Shown here piece by piece: positions 28,101-39,101 of a stretch of DNA of 64,000 bases. Numbering within the stretch: the first letter of the stretch is position 1; every line of letters starts with the position of its first letter. The DNA lies in NCBI RefSeq assembly GCF_040807025.1, contig NC_090942.1:202422747-202486746 (forward strand), written 5' to 3'. Both the position numbers and the translations under genes were made by a program. The DNA is from Struthio camelus (lineage: Eukaryota > Chordata > Aves > Struthioniformes > Struthionidae). The notes below the pieces were generated by a model that had not been told where the DNA came from, did no database searches, and worked only from the letters and a program-made list of their open reading frames with translations.

Positions 28101-31100
28101 CCTTAGTACAAGATTGATTAATCCAGAAAATATGGGATTTGAGCAGTCTGGACAAAGAGAGCCTCTGACTGTGAGAATTAAAAACATTTTGGAAGAATAT
28201 CCTTCCATTTCAGATATCTTTAAAGAGCTTCTTCAAAATGCTGATGATGCCAATGCAACAGAATGTAATTTCATGATTGACATGAGACGAAATATGGACA
28301 TAAGAGAGAATCTTTTGGATCCAGGAATGGCAGCATGCCATGGTCCAGCTTTGTGGTCATTCAATAATTCTGAATTTTCTGACTCTGATTTTCTAAATAT
28401 AACTCGATTAGGAGAGTCTTTAAAAAGGAGTGAAGTTGACAAAGTAGGAAAATTTGGACTAGGATTCAATTCTGTTTATCATATCACTGATATTCCCATT
28501 ATTTTGAGCCGGGAGTTCATGATTATGTTTGATCCAAATGTTAACCATATCAGCAAGCATATTAGAGATAAGTCTAACCCAGGGATCAAAATTAACTGGA
28601 GTAAGCAACAGAAGAGACTGCGAAAATTTCCAAATCAGTTTAAGCCCTTTATAGGAGTTTTTGGTTGCCAGTTACCACTGACGATAGAATCTCCTTACAG
28701 CTACAAAGGAACGCTTTTCAGGCTCTCCTTTAGAACTCAGCAGGAAGCTAAAGTGAGTGAAGTCAGCAGTACATGCTACAATACAGCAGACATTTATTCC
28801 CTTGTGGATGAATTTAGCATTTGTGGTCATAGGCTGATAATATTTGCTCAGAGTGTAAATTCAATGGTTTTGAAATACTTGAAAATTGAGGAAGATGATC
28901 CTGGGGTGGCGCAAGATATTATCACTATTAAAAAGAATCAGTATTCTTCCAAAGCCTTGACTGCACCAAACGTAAGTGTTTTAAAGGAAGCAGCTAAACT
29001 AATGAAGGTCTGCAGCAGCAGTAATAGAAAGCTTCCCACTGAAACACCAAAGTCCTCGTGTATCTTACGGATAGTAGTAGAAGAATTTCATCATGTATTT
29101 AGACGGATTGCTGATTTACAGTCTCCGCTTTTCAGAGGTCCAGAAGATGATCCAGCTTCTTTCTTTGAAATGGCTAAATCCGGACAGATGAAAAGGTCGG
29201 CGGATGAGCTGCCACAGAAAACAGTAGATTCAACAACATGGCTTATATGTTCTTGCATGGACACTGGAGAGGCCTTAAAATTTTCTTTACATGAAAGTGG
29301 ACGAAGACTAGGCCTTGTTCCCTGTGGTGGAGTAGGAGTGTTGCTTTCTGAAACTCCGGATCAAAAGTGGATTGTGAAACCTAATTGCAACAACGTAGGG
29401 GAAGTATTCTGCTATTTACCTCTACGAATAAAAACAGGCTTACCTCTCCACATAAATGGCTGCTTTGCAGTTACTTCGAATCGGAAAGAGATATGGAAGA
29501 CAGACACGAAAGGAAGATGGAACACCGTATTCATGAGGCATGTTATTGTAAAAGCCTACTTAGAAGCACTTTGTGTTTTACGTGACATGACAGTCAGCGG
29601 TGAGCTAGTTGATTACAGTTACTTTGCAGTGTGGCCAGATCCTGATTCAGTTCATGATGATTTTTCTGTTATTTGTCAAGGGTTTTATGAAGATATAGCT
29701 CACATGAAAAGCAAAGAAGGGATCAAAGTATTTTCTGATGGTTTCTCTTGGGTTTCCATGAAGGATGTAAGATTTTTAGATGACTCAATACTGAAACGAC
29801 CAGACATTGGACCGTCAGCCTTTAAGATCTTTCTGAAGTACCTTAAAAAAACAGGTTCCAAAAACCTGTGTGCTGTAGATCTCCCTTCTTGGGTAAAGAC
29901 AGGATTTGAAGAAGCAGGATGCAAATACATATTACTGGAGAACACTTTCTCTGAGAAACAATTCTTTTCTGAGGTATTTTTCCCTAATGTTCAAGAGATT
30001 GATGCAGAGCTGCGTGATCCTTTAATGCACTATGTTCTCAATGAAAAAGTTGAGGAGTTTTTAGGAATTCTTCGTGTTACTCCTTGTATTCCTTGTTCTT
30101 TGGATGGACATCCATTAGTTACACCCTCAAGATTGATCCATCCTGAAGGAAGAGTTGCGAAGTTATATGTTGCTGAAGATGGAAGATTTCCTTATGGCAC
30201 TACTCAGGACTATCTTAATCCCGTTGTTTTGGTTAAACTTGTTCAGTTAGGAATGGCTAAAGATGATATTTTGTGGGAAGATCTGATAGAACGTGCAGAG
30301 TCAGTAGCAGAAATTAATAGGATTGATCACGTTGCAGCTTGTCTCAGAAGCAGTATTATACTGAGTCTAATTGATGAAAAACTGAAGTGTAGGGATCCTA
30401 GAGCTAAAGAATTTGCTGAAAAATGTCAAACCATCCCTTTCCTTCCTTTCCTTACCAAGCCAGCAGGCTTCTCCTTGCACTGGAAAGGCAGTGATTTTCA
30501 GCCTGAAACAATGTTTCCAGCAACTGATCTTTTCACTGCTGATCATCAAGATACAGTTTGCCTAATAGAACCAATTCTTAATGAAAACTCCCATTCTTTT
30601 AAAGGTTGTGGTGCTCTGTCACTAGCTGTCAAAGAATTTTTAGGTTTACTTAAGAAACCTGCTGTTAATCTGGTCATAAATCAATTGGAAGAAGTTGCCA
30701 AGTCGTTTGATGGAATTACATTATATCAGGAAAATATCACTAATGCTTGTTACAAACATCTGCATGAAGCAATGTTAGAAAATGAATCAACAAAAGCTAT
30801 GATAATTGAACAACTGAAAAACAGTAGTTTCATTCTTGTTGAAAATGTGTATATTGATCCAACAAAAGTGTCTTTCCATTTGAATTTTGAGGCAGCACCT
30901 TATCTCTATCAGTTGCCTAATAAATATAAAAATAGTTTCCGTGAACTATTTGAAAGCGTAGGTGTGAGACAGGCCTTTACAGTTGAAGATTTTGCCCTAG
31001 TCCTAGAATCACTAAATCAGGAAAGAGGAACCAAACAACTGACAGAAGACAATTTTCAGCTTTGCAGGAGAATAATTAGTGAAGGAATATGGAGCCTCAT

Positions 31101-34100
31101 TAGAGAGAAGAAGCAGGAATTTTGTGAGAAAAAGTATGGTGAGATTTTGTTGCCTGATACTCGTCTTGCACTTCTGCCTGCAAAATCTTTGTGTTACAAT
31201 GACTGTCCATGGATTAAAGTTAAAGACACAACTGTTAAATATTGTCATGCTGATATTCCAAGGGAAGTTGCAGTAAAGCTTGGAGCAATTCCAAAACGAC
31301 ATAAAGCTTTAGAAAGATATGCATCTAATATCTGTTTCACTACCCTTGGAACAGAATTTGGCCAGAAAGAAAAATTGACAAGTAGAATTAAAAGCATCCT
31401 TAATGCCTACCCTTCAGAAAAGGAAATGCTGAAAGAGCTCCTTCAGAACGCGGATGATGCAAAAGCTACCGAGATCTGTTTCGTGTTTGATCCTAGACAA
31501 CATCCAGCTGATAGAATATTTGATGAGAAGTGGGCGCCACTTCAAGGACCAGCTCTGTGTGTTTACAACAATCAGCCTTTTACAGAAGATGATATCAGAG
31601 GAATTCAGAACCTTGGGAAAGGTACAAAAGTAGGAAATCCCTGTAAAACTGGCCAATATGGTATTGGTTTCAATTCTGTTTATCATATTACTGATTGCCC
31701 TTCTTTCATATCTGGCAATGATATACTTTGTATTTTTGATCCCCATGCTAGATATGCACCAGGTTCAACATCAACAAGTCCTGGCCGCATGTTTAGAGAT
31801 TTGGATGCGGATTTCAGAACGCAGTTCTCAGATGTTTTGGACCTCTATTTAGGAAATCACTTTAAACTGGATAACTGTACAATGTTTAGGTTTCCTCTTC
31901 GAAATGCAGAAATGGCAAAAGTATCAGAAATTTCCTCAGTTCCATGTTCAGATAGAATGGTTCAAAATCTTTTAGATAAACTGCGTACAGATGGAGCAGA
32001 ACTTTTAATGTTTTTGAACCACATGGAAAAAATTTCAATTTGTGAGATAGAAAAAACAACAGGACTACTGAATGTGTTATATTCTGTACAAGGCAAAATC
32101 ACTGACGGAGACAGACTGAAGCGAAAGCAATTCCATGCATCTGTAATTGACAGTGTAACTAAAAAAAAGCAGCTAAGTGAAATACCTGTGCAACAGATAA
32201 CTTACACAATGGATACTGAAGACTCTGAAGGGAATCTTACAACTTGGTTAATTTGCAACAGGTCAGGCTTTTCTGCAATGGAAAAGGTATCCAAAAGTGT
32301 TGTATCAGCACACAAGAATGAGGACATTACTCTTTTTCCCCGTGGTGGAGTAGCAGCTTGCATTACTCATAATTACAAAAAACCCCACAGAGCATTCTGT
32401 TTCTTACCTTTATCTTTAGAAACAGGGTTACCTTTTCATGTGAATGGGCACTTTGCTCTGGATTCTGCAAGAAGAAATCTATGGCGCGATGATAATGGAG
32501 TTGGAGTAAGAAGTGACTGGAATAACAGCCTAATGACAGCACTGATAGCACCGGCCTATGTTGAACTGCTAATTCAGCTAAAAAAACGGTATTTTCCAGG
32601 CACTGATCCTACAGTATCAGTACTGCAAAACACACCCATTCATGTTGTGAAAGACACTTTAAAAAAATTTTTGTCCTTTTTTCCAGTTAACAGACTTGAT
32701 ATTCAGCCAGATTGGTATTGTTTAGTGAAAGCAGTTTACAGTTGCATTTATGAAGATTTGAAACGGCTTTTACCTGTTATGCGAGCTCCAAATATCGATG
32801 GTTCTGATTTGCATTCTGCTGTAATCATCACCTGGGTTAATATGTCTACTGCGAACAAAGGTAGGCCTTTTTTCGACAACTTACTACAAGATGAATTGCA
32901 GCACCTCAAAAACACGGAGTACAACATCACAACGCGCAAGACAGTGGCCGAAAATGTTTACAGACTCAAGCATTTACTTTTAGAAATTGGATTTAATTTG
33001 GTGTATAACTGCGATGAAACTGCAAATCTTTATCACTGTCTGGTAGATGCAGATATTCCTGTTACCTATGTGACGCCTGCTGACGTCCGACTCTTTTTGA
33101 TGACTTTTTCCTTTCCAGACTCTAATTGCCACATTGGAAAGTTACCTTGTCGTCTTCAGCAGACAAATCTGAAACTCTTCCACAGTCTCAAACTTCTGGT
33201 TGACTATTGTTTTAAGGATGCAGAAGAAAATGAAATCCAAGTTGAGGGCTTACCACTTCTTATTACCCTCGACAATGTTTTGCAAATTTTTGATTCCAAG
33301 CGACCAAAGTTCTTAACAACATACCATGAACTGATTCCGTCTCGCAAGGATCTCTTTATGAATACGCTGTATTTGAGATACAACAGTATTTTACTTAGCA
33401 GTGATGTGGCAAAAGTCTTTGATATCACAAGTTTTGCTGATCTGTTATCGTCTGTGTTGCCTAGAGAATATAAAACTAGAAGCTGCATGAAATGGAAAGA
33501 AAACTTTGCGAGTGAATCTTGGCTTAAAAATGCCTGGCATTTTATTAGTGAGTCTATAAACATTAAGGAAGACCAAGAAGATATGCAAGCAAAATTTGAT
33601 GATGTTATTGAAACTTTGAAGGACTGGACTTTGCTTCCAGGTGTAAAGTTTACTGTCTCAGCTAATCATCTTGTTGTGCCAGAATGTGATGTTTTGCTGC
33701 CCCTCAGCATTATGCATATAGCTGTTTTTCCGAATGCTCAGAGTGATAAAGTTTTTCATGCTTTAATGAAAACAGGTTGTATTCAGCTGGCATTGAACAA
33801 AATTTGCTCCAAAGACAGTGCTTTAGTGCCTTTGTTGTCAGGACATACAGCAAACATAGACAATCCTTCAAGCATTCTGAAAGCCATACAATATATGGTA
33901 CAGACATCAACTTTTAAGACGGAAAAATTAGCAGAAAGTGACTTTGAGGCTCTTTTAATGTACTTCAATTGCAATTTAAGTTATTTGACATCTCAGGATG
34001 ACATTAAAATTTTAAAGTCTCTTCCATGCTATAAATCCATTAGTGGCCGATACATCAGCATTTCAAAATATGGGACGTGTTATGTTCTCACAAAAAGCAT

Positions 34101-37100
34101 TCCATCGATAGAGGTAGATAGATGGACACAGTCTACTTCATCAGCTTTTCTTGAAGAAAAAATTCACTTGAAAGACTTGTACACCATGCTTGGCTGTGTC
34201 TCTGTGGATGATCTTGAAGTGTACTTGAAACATCTTTTGCCAAAAATTGAAAGTCTGTCTTACGATGCAAAATTAGAACACTTGATCTACCTAAAGAATA
34301 GACTAACTAGCATTGAGGAAACTTCAGAAGTGAAAGAACAGCTCTTTGAAAAGCTAGAAAGCATTTTGATCATTCACGATGCAAGCAATAGATTAAAACC
34401 TGCAAAATATTTTTATGACAGAACTGTAAGAGTCTTTGAAGTTATGCTTCCTGAAAAATTCTTCATACCTCAAGATTTTTTTAAGAAACTGGAACAACTT
34501 ACAAAACCGAAGAATCAAGCTGCGTTCCTCACATCATGGGTAACTTTCCTGCGGCATATCGGACTAAAATTCATTATTTCACAGCAACAGTTACTGCAGT
34601 TTGCTAAGGAGATCAGCATGAGGGCTAATACAGAAAACTGGTCTAAAGAAACACTGCAGAATACTGTTGATGTCCTCCTTCATCACATATTTCAAGAAAG
34701 AACTGATCTGCTGTCAGGAAACTTTCTGAAAGAATTGTCACTAATTCCCTTTCTGTGCCCTGAACGAGCTCCTGCAGAGTTTGTTAGATTTCATGCTCAG
34801 TATCAAGAAGTTAATGGAACGCTTCCTCTTATACGATTCAACGGTGCACAGGTAAATCCTAAATTCAAACAGACAGATGTGTTACAGTTGCTGTGGACTT
34901 CATGTCCCATTCTTCCTGAGAAAGCAACACCCTTGAGCATCAAAGAACAAGAAGGAAGTAGTCTTGGCTCACAAGAGCAGCTTGAGCAAGTTTTAACTAT
35001 GCTGAATGTTAATTTGGATCCTCCCCTGGACAAAGTTATCAATAACTGCAGGAACATATGCAATATAACCACTTTGGATGAGGACATGGTGAAAACTAGA
35101 GCCAAGGTCCTAAGAAGCATTTATGAATTTCTTAGTACAGAGAAAAGAGAATTCCGCTTTCAGCTTCGAGGAGTTTCTTTTGTCATGGTGGAAGAAGGTT
35201 GGAAGCTCCTGAAGCCTGAAGAAGTGGTAATAAACCTTGAGTATGAATCTGATTTTAAACCTTACCTTTACAAACTTCCTTTAGAGCTTGGCACTTTCCA
35301 TCAGTTATTTAAACATTTGGGTACTGAAGATGTTATTTCAACAAAGCAGTATGTTGAAGTTCTAGGTCGCATATTCAAGAACTCAGAAGGGAAGCAGCTG
35401 GATCCTAATGAAATGCGCACAGTTAAAAGAGTAGTTTCTGGCCTGTTCAAAAGTCTTCAGAATGATTCTGTCAAGGTTAGGAATGATCTTGATAATATGA
35501 GGGATTTCGCCCTTTACCTTCCCAGTCAAGATGGTAGGTTAGTAAAGTCAAGTATCTTAGTTTTTGATGATGCACCCCACTACAAAAGTAGAATACAAGG
35601 TAACATTGGTGTGCAAATGCTTGTTGATCTTAGCCAGTGTTACTTAGGCAAAGACCATGGTTTTCACACTAAATTGATAATGTTATTTCCTCAGAAACTG
35701 AGACCTCGCTTGCTTAGCAGTATTCTTGAGGAACAGTTGGATGAAGAGTCTCCCAAAATTTGTCAATTTGGAGCATTGTGTTCTCTGCAGGGAAGGTTAC
35801 AGTTACTGTTATCTTCAGAACAGTTCATCACAGGACTTATTAGGATTATGAAGCATGAAAACGACAATGCTTTTTTAGCTAACGAAGAAAAGGCAATAAG
35901 ACTTTGCAAAGCATTGCGAGAAGGTTTGAAAGTTTCCTGTTTTGAGAAGTTGCAAACAACACTGAGAGTTAAAGGTTTTGCTCCTATTCCCCACAGTAAA
36001 AGTGAAACATTTGCTTTTCTAAAGAGATATGGAAATGCAGTAATACTGCTGTATATACAGCACTCTGACAGCAAAGACATAAACTTCCTGTTAGCATTAG
36101 CAATGACCTTAAAATCAGCAACGGACAATCTGATTTCTGATACTTCATACTTAATTGCCATGCTGGGTTGTAACGATATTTACCGGATTAGTGAGAAGCT
36201 TGACAGTTTAGGAGTGAAGTATGACTCTTCAGAGCCGTCAAAACTTGAACTACCAACACCTGGCACTCCTATACCAGCTGAAATTCACTATACACTTCTT
36301 ATGGATCCAATGAATGTTTTTTATCCTGGTGAATATGTTGGATACCTTGTTGATGCTGAGGGTGGTGATATATATGGATCATATCAACCAACTTACACAT
36401 ACGCAATCATTGTACAAGAAGTAGAAAGAGAAGATGATGAAAGTCCCAGTTTTTTAGGCAAGATATATCAGATTGATATTGGATATAGTGAATATAAAAT
36501 AGTGAGCTCTCTTGACTTGTACAAATTTTCAAGGCCTGAAGAAAGTTCTCAGAGTAGGGACAGCACGCCTTCTACCCCAACCAGTCCTACAGAATTTCCA
36601 GTGCATGGACTGAGGACGATTCCACCTCTCTTCACTGGTAAAGAGAGCCACAAAGCAATGTCCTCAAAACATCACACTCCAAAAAAGATAAAGCCGAACT
36701 CCTTGCCAGAAATATTAAGGGAGGTGACATCTGTAATTGAACAAGCTTGGAAGCTTCCAGAATCTGAAAGAAAAAAGATAATTAGAAGGCTGTATCTTAA
36801 ATGGCATCCAGATAAAAATGCAGAAAACCTTGAGATAGCTAATGAAGTTTTCAAACATTTGCAGAATGAGATTAACAGGCTAGAAAAACAGGCCTTTATA
36901 GATCAAAATACGGACAGAGCATCAAGAAGAACATTTTCATCCTCTGCTTCTCGATTTCAGTCAGATAAATTTTCATTTAAGAGATTTTATACTTCATGGA
37001 ATCAAGAAGCAACAAGCCATAAATCTGAAAGGCAGCAGTATAAAGAGAAGTGCCCTCCTTCCACAGGGCCATCTCATTCGCAACGTTTTTTCGTCCCACC

Positions 37101-37533
37101 CACATTCAGGTCTGTTGGCAATCCTGTAGAGGCACGTAGATGGCTTAGGCAGGCCCGAGCTAACTTCTCAGCTGCAAGAAATGATCTTCATAAGAATGCC
37201 AATGAATGGGTATGCTTTAAGTGCTACCTTTCTACTAAACTAGCCTTGGTTGCAGCTGACTATGCTGTGAGGGGTAAGTCAGATAAAGATGTAAAACCAG
37301 CAGCACTTGCACAAAAGATAGAGGAATACAGTCAACAACTTGAAGGGCTTACAAATGATGTTCAAACGTTGGAAGCTTATGGAGTAGATAGCTTAAAAAC
37401 TAGATATCCTGACTTACTCCCTTTTCCACAGATTCCAAATGATAGGTTTACTTCAGAAGTTGCTATGAGAGTGATGGAATGTACTGCTTGTATCATAATA
37501 AAACTTGAAAACTTTATACAACAGAAAGTGTAA
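7117..37533 (+). CDS. SACS: Sacsin, complete gene in nine coding exons
   Basis: Spliced coding exons: 7117-7118, 7384-7534, 10252-10339, 12177-12262, 15094-15205, 16531-16677, 17888-19370, 21876-21967, 25970-37533. All introns are GT-AG and the frame stays open for 4574 residues (human sacsin is about 4579). Domains in order: an N-terminal ubiquitin-like domain (residues about 4-80); three sacsin repeat regions, each opening with an Hsp90/GHKL-type ATP-binding fold (ELIQNAEDA at 110, ELLQNADDA at 1473 and 2543; each later has FNSVYHITD); an XPCB-like region (about 4140-4235); a J domain with HPD at 4333-4335; and a C-terminal HEPN domain (about 4440-4560). In mammals sacsin is a large cytosolic, partly mitochondria-associated chaperone-like protein that controls intermediate filaments and mitochondrial dynamics. 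Loss causes the ataxia ARSACS. The assignment is by recognised sequence; nothing looks broken. Confidence 0.97.
7384..7534 (+). CDS. SACS: SACS exon 2, ubiquitin-like domain, first part
   Basis: Acceptor ...GTGCGCGCAG precedes the exon and donor GTGAGA follows it; it ends in phase 0 after a glutamate. It encodes residues 1-51, including [13 protein letters not shown] and QRLWHCGRE, which match the beta-grasp ubiquitin-like domain of sacsin. In mammals this domain binds the proteasome. The exon is GC-rich because it lies in the CpG island. Confidence 0.93.
7535..10251 (+). other. SACS: SACS intron 2
   Basis: The start is GC-rich (end of the CpG island, G-run tract, 13-bp tandem units) and the rest is AT-rich with T and TTTTG runs near 9346-9390. 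The open frames here are not supported as genes. No RNA gene was recognised. Confidence 0.85.
7617..7645 (+). other. G-run tract with G-quadruplex potential
   Basis: Just inside SACS intron 2, successive GGGAGGGG-type units give more than four runs of three or more G within about 28 bases on the coding strand. Nearby (about 7555-7605) is a short tandem array built on GGGCGGCCGTTGG. Both fit promoter-proximal G4-forming DNA or RNA. No function is shown. Confidence 0.6.
10252..10339 (+). CDS. SACS: SACS exon 3, end of ubiquitin-like domain
   Basis: The acceptor is TTTTTTTGTTTCAG and the donor GTATGA. The 88 nt start in phase 0 and leave one base for the next exon. The exon encodes [20 protein letters not shown] and ends in the linker GLKGG that leads to the first sacsin repeat. 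Confidence 0.95.
10340..12176 (+). other. SACS: SACS intron 3, nothing recognised
   Basis: AT-rich intronic DNA with no repeat family or RNA gene that I can name. It ends in a strong polypyrimidine tract and TTTTTAG. Confidence 0.85.
12177..12262 (+). CDS. SACS: SACS exon 4, start of first sacsin repeat
   Basis: The 86 nt encode [20 protein letters not shown] followed by PEGGQILK, which is the helix entering the Hsp90-like nucleotide-binding fold of repeat 1. Donor GTATAC. The exon ends in phase 0, exactly before the conserved ELIQNAEDA motif. Confidence 0.95.
12263..15093 (+). other. SACS: SACS intron 4
   Basis: AT-rich intron with a long T run near 12803-12820 and a degenerate TA/CA microsatellite near 14146-14190. 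No gene was recognised. The frame at 13079-13339 shows no protein family. Confidence 0.85.
15094..15205 (+). CDS. SACS: SACS exon 5, ATP-binding motif of repeat 1
   Basis: The exon begins directly with [14 protein letters not shown] (residues 110 onward). This is the sacsin counterpart of the Hsp90 N-box helix, which carries the catalytic glutamate and the magnesium-binding asparagine. It continues [20 protein letters not shown]. Acceptor CTCCCCTGTTAG, donor GTAAGT; one base is carried over. Confidence 0.96.
15206..16530 (+). other. SACS: SACS intron 5, nothing recognised
   Basis: About 1.3 kb of AT-rich intron. Short open frames on both strands have no recognisable product. Confidence 0.85.
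16531..16677 (+). CDS. SACS: SACS exon 6, glycine motif of repeat 1
   Basis: The exon encodes [20 protein letters not shown] and then [15 protein letters not shown]. The latter is the glycine-rich segment that closes over nucleotide in GHKL ATPases and recurs in repeats 2 and 3. Acceptor TTTATTTTAG; the exon ends one base into the codon for D195/D196. Confidence 0.96.
16678..17887 (+). other. SACS: SACS intron 6, nothing recognised
   Basis: About 1.2 kb of AT-rich intron. No RNA gene, repeat family or additional exon was recognised. Confidence 0.85.
17888..19370 (+). CDS. SACS: SACS exon 7, middle of first sacsin repeat
   Basis: The 1483-nt exon encodes about residues 196-690, from [18 protein letters not shown] through [37 protein letters not shown] and [19 protein letters not shown]. 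This covers the rest of the Hsp90-like N domain and the following middle-like part of repeat 1. Acceptor TTTATGCAG, donor GTAAAC. Confidence 0.97.
19371..21875 (+). other. SACS: SACS intron 7
   Basis: AT-rich intron with homopolymer runs: T run near 19400, and an A run beside a T run at about 21293-21333 that could pair as a weak hairpin. No gene was recognised. Confidence 0.85.
21876..21967 (+). CDS. SACS: SACS exon 8
   Basis: The 92-nt exon encodes [20 protein letters not shown] and [10 protein letters not shown] (about residues 690-720). It starts in phase 2 and ends in phase 1, which matches both neighbouring exons. It follows a long polypyrimidine tract and TGTTAG; donor GTAATA. Confidence 0.95.
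21968..25969 (+). other. SACS: SACS intron 8, nothing recognised
   Basis: This 4-kb AT-rich intron precedes the giant exon and ends TGTAATTTCAG. I see only short homopolymer runs and no convincing gene, RNA or mobile element. Confidence 0.8.
25970..37533 (+). CDS. SACS: SACS exon 9, giant terminal coding exon
   Basis: This is 11,564 nt of coding sequence without interruption (residues 721-4574), ending QQKV and TAA. It holds the end of repeat 1, all of repeats 2 and 3, the XPCB-like region, the J domain and HEPN. Repeat 2 has [13 protein letters not shown] at about 28225 and [16 protein letters not shown] at 28444. Repeat 3 has [13 protein letters not shown] at about 31435 and [15 protein letters not shown] at 31651. 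The J domain's HPD is at 36805-36813. HEPN begins near 37120 ([20 protein letters not shown]). A giant last exon is a hallmark of SACS in vertebrates. All antisense and off-frame open frames inside it are shadows. Confidence 0.98.
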
Positions 37534-38445
37534 GAGATTTGAAGAGATTAGAAGACTGTGTTCTCAAGAGCTTAGGTGTTTAATATCATGAGATACAAAT
37601 GTAATTGTGCAGGTTGCAGGGCAAGAAGTTACATATGGCCAGGCAGTTTAGAAATACAGTGCATATATGTGGATGGTACTGAGGACTTAGAATTGAAGAT
37701 AATTTAAACAGGATTTTTTTTTTTTAACTGAGCCTGCTGTATAAGCAAACTGTAAAACGTGAATTTTTTTAAAAAATTGCAAGGAAACTGAGCTGCAAAA
37801 ATTAGCTGTATATACAGTATTGTGGTGAGTTGGCACGTTATTGAACTGCACTTTATATAACCAAAGCTTAGCTTTCTGTTAGATGAAGCCTGTAATTAAA
37901 ACTCCATATTAGATCTTATTTCATTTAATACTGTGTTTCCAGAAAGGTAATGCCATTTTTCAATGTACTAATCTTAAGACTGGATATATTAGGAAATAGG
38001 AGGTGGGATGGAAATGAAAATAACTTTGGAGAGGTGTTGCTCCAAAGCATTTCTGTATTCTTTTGTGTTCTGTGGACATTCATGTCACTCGTAGTAATAC
38101 TCTTTATCAGCTGGATCTGATTATGAATTTGCTGCAGTATCATATTGTGAACATTTAAAGGATAATTCAGTGCCTGTGAATTGGTACAGTATTTTAATCT
38201 GAAGTAATGATACTTGATTTAACATGCAACTTCATGTCATGCATTGAGTGCATTCACTTTATTATAAAATAATTAGGTATTTAATTTACATTTTTTCTAG
38301 AGCCTGTCATCTTTTGTTTAATGAGAAAAATGAATATGGATGATGTAAAACTGACCGTTATTATGCAGTGTTTTATGATTTTTTTTTTTTGAAAGCCACA
38401 GGTCAAAGCTCATTTTTCAAAGGTCTAAATTGCTTGAGTTTCTTT

Positions 38446-38502
38446 TTGTGTGTGTGTGTGTGTGTGCCTTTGTTTGTGTACATATATATATATATATATA
38501 TG
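38446..38502 (+). repeat. (TG)n then (TA)n microsatellite in the SACS 3' UTR
   Basis: A run of about ten TG units is followed after a short interruption by about eleven TA units. If transcribed it gives UG- and UA-repeats in SACS mRNA. Such UG repeats are known binding sites for CELF and TDP-43 type proteins, but binding here is only inferred. Confidence 0.85.
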
Positions 38503-39095
38503 TTTTTTTTCCACAAAAAAATATTGGTAATAGTACAATTCAGTGTACAGGGGGCACTTTTTTTGTTACACGTTACAAGGTGCTGCAATGTAATGCTCTT
38601 TTTATTTTGTTGTTCACTACAGCCCTAGACAAGTCTGATTTTTATTTCACACCCTTTCTTTTCTAATTTGTAATACTTTTGATAATGTCACATTAGCTAT
38701 TTGTAAAAAGAAAAGAGGGAGGGGGCATCTTGTTAGATGATTTTTCTTTGCTGAATCAGCCACGTTTTACATAAATGTTAATCATTAACAAGTGAGTTGC
38801 TGTTACAATTGTTTACTTGATAGCACAGAGAAAAAATGTAATTTAACTTACAGAATGTACAGGAAAATAAACAACACTGAGCTTGCAGGGTTAATATGGC
38901 TGTGAGTGTTGTAATCCAAAAGAAAAAATCATGACAAAGGCTTCTGCTTTGTGCAAATTAAAAAGGGCTTGTTCTTGTCAGAAAAATCTTGCAAGTAATT
39001 ATTGGCAATGGGAAGAAATTTGCTGTTAGGAAAACTGTACTGCTTGTGAAGCCATGTGGTTATTTCTGCTGTAAAATATTAAGTGCCATAATTTT

Positions 39096-39101
39096 AATAA
39101 A
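39096..39101 (+). terminator. SACS: Candidate SACS polyadenylation signal
   Basis: AATAAA hexamer about 1.56 kb after the stop codon. Others are at 38866-38871 and 39338-39343. This is the middle of three candidates and not proven to be the one used. Confidence 0.45.

Noticed and set aside
35763-36161. Antisense open frames (up to 132 codons) inside the giant SACS exon
   Set aside because: They lie opposite strongly conserved sacsin coding sequence and are expected shadows of it.
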